This document shows, piece after piece, positions 50,624 to 60,487 of a stretch of DNA of 64,000 nucleotides. The number at the start of each line of letters is the position of its first letter. The first letter of the stretch is position 1. This DNA is from Cupriavidus sp. D39 (GTDB taxonomy: Bacteria; Pseudomonadota; Gammaproteobacteria; Burkholderiales; Burkholderiaceae): the NCBI RefSeq assembly GCF_026627925.1, contig NZ_JAPNLE010000009.1, positions 1,984,001-2,048,000 of the forward strand. Direction: 5' to 3'. The notes under the pieces are model-generated. The model saw only the letters and a list, made by a program, of their open reading frames with translations. It did no database searches and was not told the DNA's origin. The position numbers and the translations under genes are program-made.

Positions 50624-52537
50624 TTACGCCAGCAGCTTGTTGACGCGCTGCACGTAGATCGACGGATCTTCCAGCGTGCCGCCCTCGGCCAGCAGGGCCT
50701 GGTCGAACAGCACGTGCACGCGATCGCCGAAGGCGTCGTCCGTGGGGCCGGCTTCCACCAGCGCGCGCAGCTTCTTCACCAGCGCGTGGTCGGGGTTCAG
50801 CTCCAGGATCGGCTGGGCGTCAGGCGCCTTCTGGCCGGCCTGCTTCAGCAGGCGTTGCAGGTAGCCGCTCATGTCGCCTTCGTCCGACACCAGGCACGAT
50901 GCCGACTCGGTCAGGCGCAGCGTGACGCGCACGTCCTTGGCCTTGCCATCCAGCACGGCCTTGGCGCTTTCCAGCACTACCTTCCAGTCGCCTTCGGCTT
51001 TCTCCTGCTCGGCCTTCTCGTCGGCGTCGGCCAGCGCGCCGAGCTCCAGGTCGCCGCGTGCCACCGAGACCAGTTCCTTGCCATCGAACTCGCGCAGGAA
51101 GGACAGCATCCATTCGTCCACGCGGTCCGTCAGCAGCAGGACTTCGATGCCCTTCTTGCGGAACACTTCCAGGTGCGGGCTCGACTTGGCCGCGGCCCAG
51201 CTATCGGCCGTGACGTAGTAGATCTTGTCCTGGCCTTCCTTCATGCGGCCCACGTAGGCAGCCAGCGCCACGCTCTGCTCGGCGTTGTCCTGATGCGTGG
51301 AAGCAAAGCGCACCAGCTTGGCAATGCGCTCCAGGTTGGCGGCGTCTTCGCCCAGGCCTTCCTTGAGCGCCTGGCCGAACTGTTGCCAGAAGGTGGTGTA
51401 CTTGGCGCGTTCGGCTTCGTCCTCGCTGTCGGCCAGTGTCTCCAGCATCGACAGCACGCGCTTGGTGCAGCCTTCGCGGATGGCCTTCACGTCGCGGCTT
51501 TCCTGCAGCAGTTCGCGCGAGACGTTGAGCGGCAGGTCGGCCGAATCCACCACGCCCTTGACGAAGCGCAGGTAGGCCGGCAGCAGTTGCTCGGCATCGT
51601 CCATGATGAAGACGCGCTTCACATAGAGCTTGAGGCCGGCCTTATGGTTGCGGTCCCACATGTCGAACGGCGCGCGTGCCGGCACGTACAGCAGCTGGGT
51701 GTATTCGCTGCGGCCTTCGACGCGGTTGTGGGTGTAGGCCAGCGGCGCTTCGTTGTCGTGCGCGATGTGCTGGTAGAAGGCGGTGTACTGCTCTTCGGTG
51801 ATGTCCGACTTGGAGCGGGTCCACAGCGCGCTCGCCTGGTTCACGCTCTCCCACTCGCCGGTGGTCTTGTAGGCGCTGGTCTCGGCATCCCACACTTCCT
51901 TGGGCATGCGGATCGGCAGCGAGATATGGTCGGAGTATTTCTGGATGATGCCCTTGAGCTTCCAGGCCGAGAGGAAATCGTCCTCGCCTTCGCGCAGGTG
52001 CAGCGTGATGGTGGAACCGCGCTCGGCGCGGTCGATGGCGTCCACCGTGAACTCGCCGTCGCCGGCGCTTTCCCACCGCACGGCTTCGCTGGCGGGCAGG
52101 CCGGCGCGGCGCGTTTCCACGGTGACCTTGTCGGCCACGATGAACGCCGAGTAGAAGCCCACGCCGAACTGGCCGATCAGGGCGGCGTCCTTCTGCTGGT
52201 CGCCGGAGAGCTGCTGGAAGAATTCCTTGGTGCCCGAGCGGGCGATGGTGCCGAGGTTGCGGATCGCCTCGTCGCGGCTCATGCCGATGCCGTTATCGGT
52301 GATCTTCAGCGTGCGCGCCTTGGCGTCGGCCTCGATGCGGATCGCCAGGTCGGCGTCGTTCTCGAGCAGGGCCGGGTTGGCAATCGCCTCGAAGCGCAGC
52401 TTGTCAGTGGCGTCGGAAGCATTCGAAACCAGCTCGCGCAGGAAAATTTCCTTGTTGCTGTACAGCGAGTGGATCATCAGGTGCAGCAGTTGCTTCACTT
52501 CCGCCTGGAAGCTCATCGTCTCGTGCGGTGCGGTCAT
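50624..52537 (-). CDS. htpG: Hsp90-family chaperone HtpG
   Basis: 637 residues from [20 protein letters not shown], preceded by AGAGGAGAACC. The GHKL ATP-binding motifs [34 protein letters not shown] and [14 protein letters not shown] are intact, as are the middle and C-terminal dimerisation domains. It is a cytoplasmic ATP-dependent chaperone. The longer upstream frame has no family similarity. Confidence 0.97.
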   Translation of the reverse strand: MTAPHETMSFQAEVKQLLHLMIHSLYSNKEIFLRELVSNASDATDKLRFEAIANPALLENDADLAIRIEADAKARTLKITDNGIGMSRDEAIRNLGTIARSGTKEFFQQLSGDQQKDAALIGQFGVGFYSAFIVADKVTVETRRAGLPASEAVRWESAGDGEFTVDAIDRAERGSTITLHLREGEDDFLSAWKLKGIIQKYSDHISLPIRMPKEVWDAETSAYKTTGEWESVNQASALWTRSKSDITEEQYTAFYQHIAHDNEAPLAYTHNRVEGRSEYTQLLYVPARAPFDMWDRNHKAGLKLYVKRVFIMDDAEQLLPAYLRFVKGVVDSADLPLNVSRELLQESRDVKAIREGCTKRVLSMLETLADSEDEAERAKYTTFWQQFGQALKEGLGEDAANLERIAKLVRFASTHQDNAEQSVALAAYVGRMKEGQDKIYYVTADSWAAAKSSPHLEVFRKKGIEVLLLTDRVDEWMLSFLREFDGKELVSVARGDLELGALADADEKAEQEKAEGDWKVVLESAKAVLDGKAKDVRVTLRLTESASCLVSDEGDMSGYLQRLLKQAGQKAPDAQPILELNPDHALVKKLRALVEAGPTDDAFGDRVHVLFDQALLAEGGTLEDPSIYVQRVNKLLA

Positions 52538-52705
52538 GGTTCTCCTCTTAACAATCTTGGATAACTTTGGCTGATCTGGCCACATCTGGCCAAATCTGGG
52601 AATCTGGGCCATGTGGCGGGCCGGCGCCCAGGGGGCAGCCAGCCGCCGTCAGGCCGGTGACCCGAAACATAGGGGCATCCGGCCGCTTTTCAAGACATGG
52701 CCGGC

Positions 52706-54238
52706 CTAGCGCCGCTCCAACTGGCGCGCCAGGAAGTCCAGCATGGCGGGGTCATGGCTGCTGGCCACATTGAAGCGCATCCAGCCGGACGGCATCTGGG
52801 AAGGCGAAAACAAGCTGCCGGGGGCGAACAGGTAGCCCTCCTCGTGCCCGGCGACAGCAATGGCGTTGGTATCGCGCCCCGTGTCCGCCCACAGGTACAT
52901 GCCGGCGTGCTGGCCGGGAAAGAGCGACAGGCCCATCCGCTCGATGGTGCGCCGGGTCTCGTCGCGGGCGCGGTCGAGCCGGTTTCGCACCCGCTCCACA
53001 TGCTTGCGGTAGTGGCCTTCGGTCAGCACCTTGTAGAGCACGCGCTCGTTGATCTCCGGCGAGGCCAGGCCGGCCAGCAGCTTGCTGTCGGTGAGGCTGG
53101 CGACCAGCTCCGGGTGGGCGGCGATAAAGCCCACGCGCAGGTTGGCGGCCAGCGTCTTGGAAAAGCTGCCCAGGTAGATCACGCGGCGCAGCTGGTCCAG
53201 GCTGGCCAGCCGCGTGGCGGAGTGACCCGGCGGGCACAAGTCGCAATAGATGTCGTCCTCGACGATCAGCAGGTCGTACTGCTCGGCGAGGCGCAGCAGC
53301 TGGAAGGCCTTGGCGGCCGACAGCGAGGTGCCGGTGGGGTTGTGCAGCACCGAGTTGATCACCATCAGGCGCGGCCGGCGCGCCTGCAGGATGCGCTCCA
53401 GCGCCTCCAGGTCCGGCCCTTCGGCGGTGTAGGGCATGCCGATCAGCTGCGCGCCCTGGGCGGCGAAGCGGCCAAACATGACGAACCAGGCCGGGTCGCC
53501 CACCAGCACGGCGTCGCCGGGGCGCAGGTAGAGCCGGGCGATCAGGTCGAGCGCCTGCGTGATGCCGGAGGTGAGCACGATCTGCTCGGGGGTGGCGCCG
53601 ATCTCCAGCTCGGCCAGGCGGTTGCGCAATTGCTGGCGCAGCGGCAGGAAACCCTGCGGCGTGCCGCTGGCCAGGAAATGGCCGCCCGGCTGGCGGCCCA
53701 GCCCGCGCAGCGCGCTGGCGATCAGGTCGCCGTCGAGCCAGTCGTTGGGGAGGAAGCCCATGCCTGGCGATTTATGCGGCTCGGTCGAGTGGAACATGCT
53801 GCGCAGCAGCCAGGTCACGTCGATGTTGCGCGCGCCGGTCGAAACCGGGGCTACCGCCGTGACCTGCGGCGTGCGCTCGCGCACATAGAAGCCGGAGCCA
53901 CGGCGCGATTCCAGGTAGCCCAGCGCCACCAGCCGCTCGTAGGCCTCGACCACGGTGAAGCGCGAGATGCCTTTTTCCTGCGCCAGCTGGCGGATCGAGG
54001 GCATGCGCATTCCGGCGCGGAACACCCGCTCGTCGATGCGCAGCCGCGCCCATTCGGTCAGTTGCTCCACCAGCGTCATCTGCGCCGAGGGCACCGGGTC
54101 GGGCATGCGCTCGGTGGGGGGCATGACCAGGCGCAACGACCGCACCTGTTCTCCAGCCTGGGAGGCCACGCCGTCCTGCTTGCCTGCCCCGGCTCCTTTA
54201 TCCTTGAGCCCTGGCGCAACCGGTTCCCTGCTGTTCAT
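52706..54238 (-). CDS. MocR-type regulator (GntR DNA-binding domain fused to aminotransferase domain)
   Basis: 510 residues from MNSREPVAPGLKDKGAGAGK with GGGAG before the ATG. An N-terminal winged helix (MRMPSIRQLAQEKGISRFTV then VEAYERLVALGYLESRRGSG, ~70-125) is followed by a fold-type-I aminotransferase domain with HNPTGTSLSAAKAFQLLRLA and the PLP lysine in YLGSFSKTLAANLRVGFIAA. MocR proteins sense PLP or amino compounds. It diverges from the VOC-AlaX-LysE-EamA-RidA genes, its likely targets. Direct repeats lie in the shared promoter region. Confidence 0.92.
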   Translation of the reverse strand: MNSREPVAPGLKDKGAGAGKQDGVASQAGEQVRSLRLVMPPTERMPDPVPSAQMTLVEQLTEWARLRIDERVFRAGMRMPSIRQLAQEKGISRFTVVEAYERLVALGYLESRRGSGFYVRERTPQVTAVAPVSTGARNIDVTWLLRSMFHSTEPHKSPGMGFLPNDWLDGDLIASALRGLGRQPGGHFLASGTPQGFLPLRQQLRNRLAELEIGATPEQIVLTSGITQALDLIARLYLRPGDAVLVGDPAWFVMFGRFAAQGAQLIGMPYTAEGPDLEALERILQARRPRLMVINSVLHNPTGTSLSAAKAFQLLRLAEQYDLLIVEDDIYCDLCPPGHSATRLASLDQLRRVIYLGSFSKTLAANLRVGFIAAHPELVASLTDSKLLAGLASPEINERVLYKVLTEGHYRKHVERVRNRLDRARDETRRTIERMGLSLFPGQHAGMYLWADTGRDTNAIAVAGHEEGYLFAPGSLFSPSQMPSGWMRFNVASSHDPAMLDFLARQLERR

Positions 54239-54322
54239 GCCTTGCTCCCGCCACTGTACTGAGAATGTTCTGCATAACTGTATCGGTACTGTACCGACAA
54301 CCTTGTCTACCATCAACACACA
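54239..54322. promoter_or_regulatory. MocR divergent promoter region with ACTGTA direct repeats
   Basis: ACTGTA occurs three times, at 54253-54258, 54277-54282 and 54288-54293. The last lies in the perfect palindrome TCGGTACTGTACCGA (54283-54297). MocR regulators typically bind direct repeats in the divergent promoter, so these are candidate operators for both the regulator and the gene starting at 54323. Confidence 0.6.
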
Positions 54323-55014
54323 ATGCCAATAGCCCTCGACCATCTCGTGATCGCCGCCCCCACGCTTGAAGCGGGGCGCAGCATGTCGCCGACGCGCTCG
54401 GCGTGGCGCCACAGCCGGGCGGCGCCCACCCTGGCATGGGCACCCACAATTGCCTGCTCGGCTTGTTCGGCGGCATCTACCTGGAAGTCATCGCCATCGA
54501 CCCCGAGGCACCCGTCCCCGCCCGGCCGCGCTGGTTTGGCCTGGACACCGAGGCGGTACAGGCCCGCCTGCGCCATGGCCCCTTCCTGATGCACTGGGTA
54601 GCGCGGGTGGAACGCCCGACCGACCTGTCCCTGTGGCAATCGCAATACCCCAGGCGCATCGCACCGGTCATCCCGATGACCCGTGGCGATCTGCGCTGGC
54701 GCATCACCGTGCCGGAAGACGGCAACCTGCCCTCGTGGCCGGCTGACGATGCCGATGGCGCGGACCGCCCGGCGACGCCGGGCGACGGCATCCTCCCCAC
54801 GCTGATCCAGTGGGATGTGTCGACCCACCCTTCGTCCCGGCTGCCGAACCAGGGCCTGGTGCTGCGCACGCTGCGGGCACGCCATCCGCAGGCGGCCCGG
54901 CTGGCCGAGGCCACGCAATGGCTGGGTGGTTGTCCGATCACCCTGGAGGCTTCCACCCTCGCGGAACTGAGCGCGGAAATAGAAACGCCCGACGGTGTGC
55001 GCACGCTGCGCTGA
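54323..55014 (+). pseudogene. VOC (glyoxalase-like) family protein, one-base frameshift near the start
   Basis: The ATG at 54323 reads MPIALDHLVIAAPTLEAG, a typical VOC opening with the metal-site His. The frame is then lost. One more G in the GGGG run at 54373-54376 gives LEAGAQHVADALGVAPQPGG and joins the long second frame, THNCLLGLFGGIYLEVIAID and on to the stop at 55014 (about 230 residues). VOC proteins include dioxygenases, lyases and resistance proteins; the role here is unknown. It is the first gene after the MocR divergent promoter. Confidence 0.75.
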
Positions 55015-55094
55015 ACCCGGCTCCGTACGCCGCAGCGAGCAAGCCACAAACAAAAAGCAGCAACCACAAGAACAACCGCCAAGGAGACCCATTG

Positions 55095-55811
55095 ATGTCC
55101 GCCACCCGCAAGCGCTTCGACGACGACGCCTATCTCGGCAGCTGCACCGCCACCGTGGTGGCCGTGCACGCTGACGGCATCGAGCTCGACCAGACCGTGT
55201 GCTACGCGCGCAGCGGCGGCCAGGCGGGCGATACCGGCACGCTCAAGCTCGCCAACGGCGCCACCATCGCACTGCTGGAAACGGTGTACGCCCCGGACCG
55301 CAGCCACATCCTGCACGTGCCGGCGCCGGGCGCCGCGCTGCCGGAGCCGGGCGACATCGTTGCCGTCACCATCGACTGGGAGCGCCGCCACCGGCTGATG
55401 CGGCTGCATACCTGCCTGCACCTGCTGGGTTCGCTGATCCCCGTGCCGGTGACCGGCTGCGGCATCGCGCCCGACTCGGCGCGCATCGACTTCGACTTGC
55501 CGGAATCCACGCTCGACAAGGCCGTGCTCACCGAGCAGCTCAACGCGCTGATCGGCGCCGACAGCCGCGTGCAGGTGGACCGCATCACGCCCGAGCAGCT
55601 CGCCGAGCAGCCCGAGCTGGTGCGCACGGTGGGGGCCGCGCCGCCCGCGGGCAGCGGCATCATCCGCATCATCGACATCCCCGGCGTGGACCGCCAGCCT
55701 TGCGGCGGCACCCATGTGGCGGCCACCGGCGAGATCGGTGCCGTGCTGGTGACCAAGATCGAGAAGAAGAGCCGCACCAACCGACGCGTGGTCGTGCAGT
55801 TCGCTGCGTGA
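55095..55811 (+). CDS. Alanyl-tRNA editing protein, AlaX type
   Basis: 238 residues from MSATRKRFDDDAYLGSCTAT with AAGGAG upstream. YARSGGQAGDTGTLKLANG is the editing-domain start. The zinc ligands are the HxxxH in MRLHTCLHLLGSLIP (~105) and the Cys/His in DRQPCGGTHVAATGEIG (~200). Free-standing AlaX proteins hydrolyse mischarged Ser-tRNA(Ala) or Gly-tRNA(Ala). It follows the VOC gene by 80 bases and precedes a LysE-type exporter by 16, probably one operon. Confidence 0.9.
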   Translation: MSATRKRFDDDAYLGSCTATVVAVHADGIELDQTVCYARSGGQAGDTGTLKLANGATIALLETVYAPDRSHILHVPAPGAALPEPGDIVAVTIDWERRHRLMRLHTCLHLLGSLIPVPVTGCGIAPDSARIDFDLPESTLDKAVLTEQLNALIGADSRVQVDRITPEQLAEQPELVRTVGAAPPAGSGIIRIIDIPGVDRQPCGGTHVAATGEIGAVLVTKIEKKSRTNRRVVVQFAA

Positions 55812-55827
55812 GGGAGCAGGACGACAC

Positions 55828-56466
55828 ATGGATCCCGCTCTTCTCACCGGGCTGTCGGCCGCCCAGTTCGCCGCGCTGCTGTCGCTGATGGCCGTCGGTG
55901 CGTTCACGCCCGGCCCCAACACCACCATCGCCGCCGTCACGGGCGCCAACTTCGGCCTGCGCGCCACCCTGCCGCACTGCGTGGGCGTGGCGTTCGGCTT
56001 TGCCAGCATCCTGGCGCTGTGCGCGGCGGGCGTTGGCGCGCTGATCCTGGCCAGCCCGACGCTGGCGCTGCTGGTGCATGCCGCCGGCGTGCTCTACCTG
56101 CTGTGGCTGGCGCTCAAGCTCGCGCGCAGCACCGTGCTGTCGGACAAGCAGGTGCTGCGCCCGCTGTCGGCGTGGCAATCGGCGGTGCTGCAGTACGCCA
56201 ATATCAAGGCATGGATGCTGGCGCTGGCGACGGCCGCCTCGTACATGGCCGGCGCGCAGTCGCCGGTGCATCGGGCCTTGCTGGTCTGCGCGGTGTTCGG
56301 CGTGTTCGGCTTCGTCAGCAATGGCGTGTATGGCGTGATCGGCGCCACGCTGCGGCAATGGCTGCAGGTAGGCCACCGCATCCGCTGGTTCAACCGTGCA
56401 ATGGGCCTGGCGCTGGCACTCACGGCGCTGTGGATTGCGCTGGCCGGCCGGCCCACCCTGCACTAA
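55828..56466 (+). CDS. LysE/RhtB-family amino-acid exporter
   Basis: 212 residues with about six hydrophobic helices. The N-terminal motif MAVGAFTPGPNTTIAAVTGA contains the FTPGPN signature of the LysE superfamily, followed by GLRATLPHCVGVAFGF and QYANIKAWMLALATAASYMA. It exports amino acids across the inner membrane; the substrate is unknown. It sits between the AlaX-like gene and an EamA transporter. Confidence 0.9.
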   Translation: MDPALLTGLSAAQFAALLSLMAVGAFTPGPNTTIAAVTGANFGLRATLPHCVGVAFGFASILALCAAGVGALILASPTLALLVHAAGVLYLLWLALKLARSTVLSDKQVLRPLSAWQSAVLQYANIKAWMLALATAASYMAGAQSPVHRALLVCAVFGVFGFVSNGVYGVIGATLRQWLQVGHRIRWFNRAMGLALALTALWIALAGRPTLH

Positions 56467-56479
56467 TTATTCAAACACC

Positions 56480-57483
56480 ATGGCTGCCAAACCCGCCTCT
56501 GTCCAACCTATCCATGGCGCGCCTGCCGACGCCCACAGCGGTGGCATGCTGCTCGGCTTGATCGGCGTGGCCGTGTTCAGCCAGACCTTGCCCTTCACAC
56601 GCATGGCGGTGGCCGAGCTGGATGCCACCTTCGTCGCGCTCGGCCGTGCCGTGGTGGCGGCGCTGCTGGCGCTGGCGCTGCTGTGGCAGCGTGGCGCGTT
56701 TGCCAGCGGGCGCCGGCCCCGGGGCGGCCAGTGGTGGCGCCTGGCGGTGACCTCGCTGGGCGTGGTGGTGGGCTTTCCACTGTTCTCCTCGCTGGCCATG
56801 CGTGAAGTGCCGGCCGGCCATGGCGCCATCATCACCGGCCTGCTGCCGCTCGCCACCGCGGTCTTTGCCGCCTGGTTTGGCCGCGAGCGGCCGTCGCCGG
56901 CGTTCTGGCTGTCGGCCGCCGCCGGCAGCGCGCTGGTGGTCGCCTTTGCCCTGTGGCAGGGCGCTGGCGGGCTGCAGCATGCGGACTGGCTGCTGTTCGC
57001 GGCGATGGTGCTGGGCGCGCTGGGCTATGCCGAAGGCGGCAAGCTGTCGCGCGAGCTTGGCGGGCTGGAAACCATCGGCTGGGCGCTGGCAGTGGCGCTG
57101 CCGCTGTTGTTGCCGGTAGTGGCATGGCTTGGGTTGCAGCACGCCGGCCAGATCGCCGCCGCCTCGCCGCGCGCCTGGATCGGCATGGGCTATGTTTCCG
57201 TATTCTCGATGTTCATCGGCTTCCTGTTCTGGTATGCCGGCCTCGCAAAAGGCGGCGTGGCGCGCGTGGGGCAGATACAATTGCTGCAGCCGTTCCTCAC
57301 GCTGGCGGGCGGCGCCCTGCTGCTGGCCGAGCCGCTCGATGCCGTCACGCTCGCTTTTGCGGTGGCGGTGATCGGCGTGGTAGCCCTGGGCCGCCGTACT
57401 GCCGTGCGCAGCGCCCCGCGGGCTCACTGCCCGCGCCCGCCGTCGAAGAACCCCACCCTACCCCGTTGGGACGATCCCACTGA
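56480..57483 (+). CDS. EamA/DMT-type transporter, last ~22 codons probably shifted by one missing C
   Basis: From MAAKPASVQPIHGAPADAHS the protein has ten hydrophobic segments and two EamA repeats (MLLGLIGVAVFSQTLPFTRM ... VSVFSMFIGFLFWYAGLAKG then QLLQPFLTLAGGALLLAEPL). As written, the frame has no stop before the RidA gene and would give a fused protein. One more C in the CCCC run at 57414-57417 gives the tail SAPAGSLPAPAVEEPHPTPL and a stop at 57481-57483, 20 bases before RidA. I regard that as the true gene. It probably exports amino acids or related metabolites. Confidence 0.8.
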
Positions 57484-57502
57484 CTGGATGACTGGAGACC
57501 CT

Positions 57503-57961
57503 ATGTCCGTCTATGACACCCTTGCCCGCCTCGGCATCGAACTGCCCAACGCCGGTGCGCCGGCCGCCGCCTACGTCATGGCCGCGCAGACCGGCAACAC
57601 CGTGTTCCTTTCGGGCCACATCGCCCGCAAGGATGGCAAGCCCTGGGTAGGCAAGCTGGGCAAGAACCTGGGCACCGAAGACGGCAAGGCCGCAGCGCGC
57701 GCCATCGCCGTGGACTTGCTGGCCACGCTGCACACCCACCTGGGCGGCGACCTGAACCGCGTCACCCGCATCGTCAAGGTGATGAGCCTGATCAACTCCA
57801 CGGAAGACTTCACCGAGCAGCACCTGGTGACCAACGGCGCCTCGGAGCTGCTGGCGGAAGTCTTCGGCGAAGCCGGCAAGCATGCCCGCAGCGCCTTTGG
57901 CGTAGCGCAGATCCCGCTGGGCGCCTGCGTCGAGATCGAGATGATCGTCGAAGTGAAGTAA
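57503..57961 (+). CDS. RidA/YjgF/YER057c family protein
   Basis: 152 residues from MSVYDTLARLGIELPNAGAP, with GGAG upstream. The RidA core is present: VFLSGHIARKDGKPWVGKLG, LATLHTHLGGDLNRVTRIVK and the Arg-containing ARSAFGVAQIPLGACVEIEM. RidA proteins hydrolyse reactive enamine/imine intermediates released by PLP enzymes, which fits the PLP aminotransferase encoded nearby. The upstream frame is open, but this ATG is the natural start. Confidence 0.9.
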   Translation: MSVYDTLARLGIELPNAGAPAAAYVMAAQTGNTVFLSGHIARKDGKPWVGKLGKNLGTEDGKAAARAIAVDLLATLHTHLGGDLNRVTRIVKVMSLINSTEDFTEQHLVTNGASELLAEVFGEAGKHARSAFGVAQIPLGACVEIEMIVEVK

Positions 57962-58063
57962 GCGGAAAAGAAGCAAGAAAGCAGAGCGAAGTGAATTGAA
58001 ACAAGGCTAGGGACCGGGGGATTCCCCTCCCCTGCCCCCGACCCACTGAAGGCACCCCCACCG

Positions 58064-58393
58064 ATGCGCATCGACAACCTGCCTTTCGGCACCACCGACT
58101 GGTCTGACATCACCCCGACCCGCCACCCCGGCGACACCGGGGAAGCCCTCTGGCGCACCCGCCAGTTCGGCGACATCCGCGTTCGCATGGTGGAGTATTC
58201 TGCCGGGTATCTCGCCGATCACTGGTGCACAAAAGGGCACATCCTCTTTGTACTGGAAGGCGAGCTGCATACCGAGCTGGAAGACGGCCGGCATTTCGTG
58301 CTCCGCGCGGGCACGAGCTACCAGGTCGCCGACCAGGCCGAGCCGCACCGTTCGTCCACCCCGACCGGGGCGCGGCTTTTTATCGTTGACTGA
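58064..58393 (+). CDS. DHCW-motif-like cupin protein
   Basis: 109 residues. The cupin core reads YLADHWCTKGHILFVLEGEL (with DHWC) and then TELEDGRHFVLRAGTSYQVA and EPHRSSTPTGARLFIVD. It is a small single-domain cytoplasmic cupin with no signal peptide. The family's biochemical role is not established. It lies 39 bases before the aminotransferase gene and is probably co-transcribed with it. Confidence 0.8.
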   Translation: MRIDNLPFGTTDWSDITPTRHPGDTGEALWRTRQFGDIRVRMVEYSAGYLADHWCTKGHILFVLEGELHTELEDGRHFVLRAGTSYQVADQAEPHRSSTPTGARLFIVD

Positions 58394-58432
58394 GTCGAGC
58401 CAACTCGACTCCCCACACACCAAGAGAACATC

Positions 58433-59620
58433 ATGAACTGGGCCATCTCCCGCCGGGCGCAACAGCTGACCAGCTCGGCTATCCGCGAAATCCTGAAAGT
58501 GACCGAGCGTCCGGAAGTCATTTCCTTCGCCGGCGGCCTGCCGTCGCCGGCTACGTTCCCGGTAGCGGCCATGGAACAAGCGGTGGCCCGGATCTTCGCC
58601 GACAACCCGCAGGCCGCCCTGCAGTACGCCGCCACCGAAGGCTACATGCCGCTGCGCGAATTCATCGCCAAGCGCCATCACGTGGACGTGGAGCGCGTGC
58701 TGATCACCACCGGCTCGCAGCAAGCGCTGGACCTGATCGCCAAGGTGATGATCGATCCGGGCAGTCCGGTGCTGGTGGAAACGCCCAGCTACCTCGGCGC
58801 GCTGCAGGCCTTCTCGCTGTTCGAGCCGGAATTCGTCTCGGTGCCGGGCGACGACAAGAGCCTGCTGCCCGAAGCCCTCACGCCCGAGCTGACCGCCGGC
58901 GCGCGCTTCCTCTACGCCCTGCCCAACTTCCAGAACCCCACCGGGCGGCGCATGCCGCTGGAGCGCCGCCAGGCCTTGGTGGCCCGCGCCCGCGAGCTCG
59001 GCGTGCTGCTGGTCGAGGACGATCCCTACGGCGAGCTGAGCTATAGCGGCGACCAGCTGCCGAGCCTGCTGTCGATGAACCCCGACGGCGTGATCTACAT
59101 GGGCTCGTTCTCCAAGATCCTGGCCCCCGGCCTGCGCCTGGGCTATGTGATCGCCCCGCCCGACCTGCATTTCAAGCTCTGCCAGGCCAAGCAGGCATCT
59201 GACCTGCACACGCCCAGCTTCACCCAGCGCCTGGCCTATGAAGTGGTGCGCGACGGCCTGCTGGACACGCATATCCCGACCATCCGCACGCTCTACGCAG
59301 CGCAGTGCCAGGCCATGCTGGATTCGCTCACGCGCCACATGCCCGAAGGCGTGACCTGGAACGCGCCCGAAGGCGGCATGTTCATCTGGATGGAGCTGCC
59401 CGAGGGCCTGGACAGCATGGAGATCCTGCAAGAAGCAGTCAAACGCAATGTGGCCTATGTGCCGGGCGCGCCGTTCTACGCCAGCAACCCGCGCCGCAAT
59501 GCGCTGCGCCTGGCCTTTGTTACGGTGGCGCCGGAGCGCATCGAGCAAGGCGTGGCCATCCTCGGCACGCTGTTCCGCGAAGCCATCGCCAAGCTCGCGC
59601 CGCAAGCCAAGGCTGCCTGA
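58433..59620 (+). CDS. PLP-dependent aminotransferase (2-aminoadipate/aromatic type)
   Basis: 395 residues. MNWAISRRAQQLTSSAIREI, then SFAGGLPSPATFPVAAMEQA, YALPNFQNPTGRRMPLERRQ and the PLP lysine in YMGSFSKILAPGLRLGYVIA, as in fold-type-I LysN/KAT-like enzymes. It lacks a DNA-binding domain, unlike the MocR protein encoded in the same region. It transfers amino groups to 2-oxo acids; the exact substrate is uncertain (2-aminoadipate, aromatic or branched-chain). Confidence 0.92.
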   Translation: MNWAISRRAQQLTSSAIREILKVTERPEVISFAGGLPSPATFPVAAMEQAVARIFADNPQAALQYAATEGYMPLREFIAKRHHVDVERVLITTGSQQALDLIAKVMIDPGSPVLVETPSYLGALQAFSLFEPEFVSVPGDDKSLLPEALTPELTAGARFLYALPNFQNPTGRRMPLERRQALVARARELGVLLVEDDPYGELSYSGDQLPSLLSMNPDGVIYMGSFSKILAPGLRLGYVIAPPDLHFKLCQAKQASDLHTPSFTQRLAYEVVRDGLLDTHIPTIRTLYAAQCQAMLDSLTRHMPEGVTWNAPEGGMFIWMELPEGLDSMEILQEAVKRNVAYVPGAPFYASNPRRNALRLAFVTVAPERIEQGVAILGTLFREAIAKLAPQAKAA

Positions 59621-59777
59621 GCGTCGCTTGAGCGACACGCATGGCACGGATACGCCTCCCGGCTGATACCGGGCTGGCGGGCTTCATGGCAAGATAACGG
59701 CCATCGCCCGTCAGTCCGGGCCGCGAACGCGCATGCAGTTGCGCATGCCCGGCCCACGCCTTAAGGAGAAGGTTTTC

Positions 59778-60422
59778 GTGCTGCGTATCTGGGGTCGACT
59801 CTCATCGATCAACGTGCAGAAAGTGGTCTGGTGCGCGCGCGAGCTGCACCTGGACCACGAACGCATCGACATTGGCGTCAGCGAGGGCGACCTCGACACC
59901 GAGGCCTATGTCCGGCTCAATCCCGACCGCAGCATCCCGGTGATAGAGGATTTCCGCGGCACCGACGTGGGCGGCGAGCCCTTTGTGCTGTGGGAGTCCA
60001 ACGCCATCGTGCGCTACCTTTGCGCGCACGACGGCGAGGATAGCCTGTGGCCCGGCAACGTCAAGGCGCGCGCGCTGGCCGACCGCTGGATGGACTGGCA
60101 GACCAACGCCTTCAGCCCGGCCATGGTCGACGCGTTCCGCCACCTGGTGCGGCTGCCCGCCGAGCAGCGCGACCCCGACCTGATCGCCCGCTCCCTGGAA
60201 CGCACCGAACCGCTCGCGGCCCGGCTCGACGAAGCCCTGGCGCAGCGCGAATTCATCTGCGGCGACCGTTTCACCATGGCCGACATCCCGGTTGCCTGCG
60301 CCGCGCACCGCTGGCTGGGCCTGCCGGTGGCGCGCCAGCCTCGCCCGCACCTGGAGCGCTGGGCAGCGGCCATGCGAGCGCGGCCTGCCGCCCGCACCAT
60401 CCTGACGCTGCCGCTGGTCTGA
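59778..60422 (+). CDS. Glutathione S-transferase family protein
   Basis: 214 residues from the GTG at 59778, preceded by AAGGAG. The thioredoxin-like domain has LRIWGRLSSINVQKVVWCAR (Ser/Asn in the active-site loop), then NPDRSIPVIEDF and LWESNAIVRYLCAHDG for glutathione binding. The helical C-domain ends FTMADIPVACAAHRWLGLPV. It is a soluble GST of unknown substrate. The ATG 45 bases upstream is less likely. Confidence 0.9.
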   Translation: MLRIWGRLSSINVQKVVWCARELHLDHERIDIGVSEGDLDTEAYVRLNPDRSIPVIEDFRGTDVGGEPFVLWESNAIVRYLCAHDGEDSLWPGNVKARALADRWMDWQTNAFSPAMVDAFRHLVRLPAEQRDPDLIARSLERTEPLAARLDEALAQREFICGDRFTMADIPVACAAHRWLGLPVARQPRPHLERWAAAMRARPAARTILTLPLV

Positions 60423-60487
60423 GCCGCCTCGCTACCTGCTTCGTCCGAATTTGCAGGTAGCGCTTATTTGCTCACTTCCTGGCTCGC

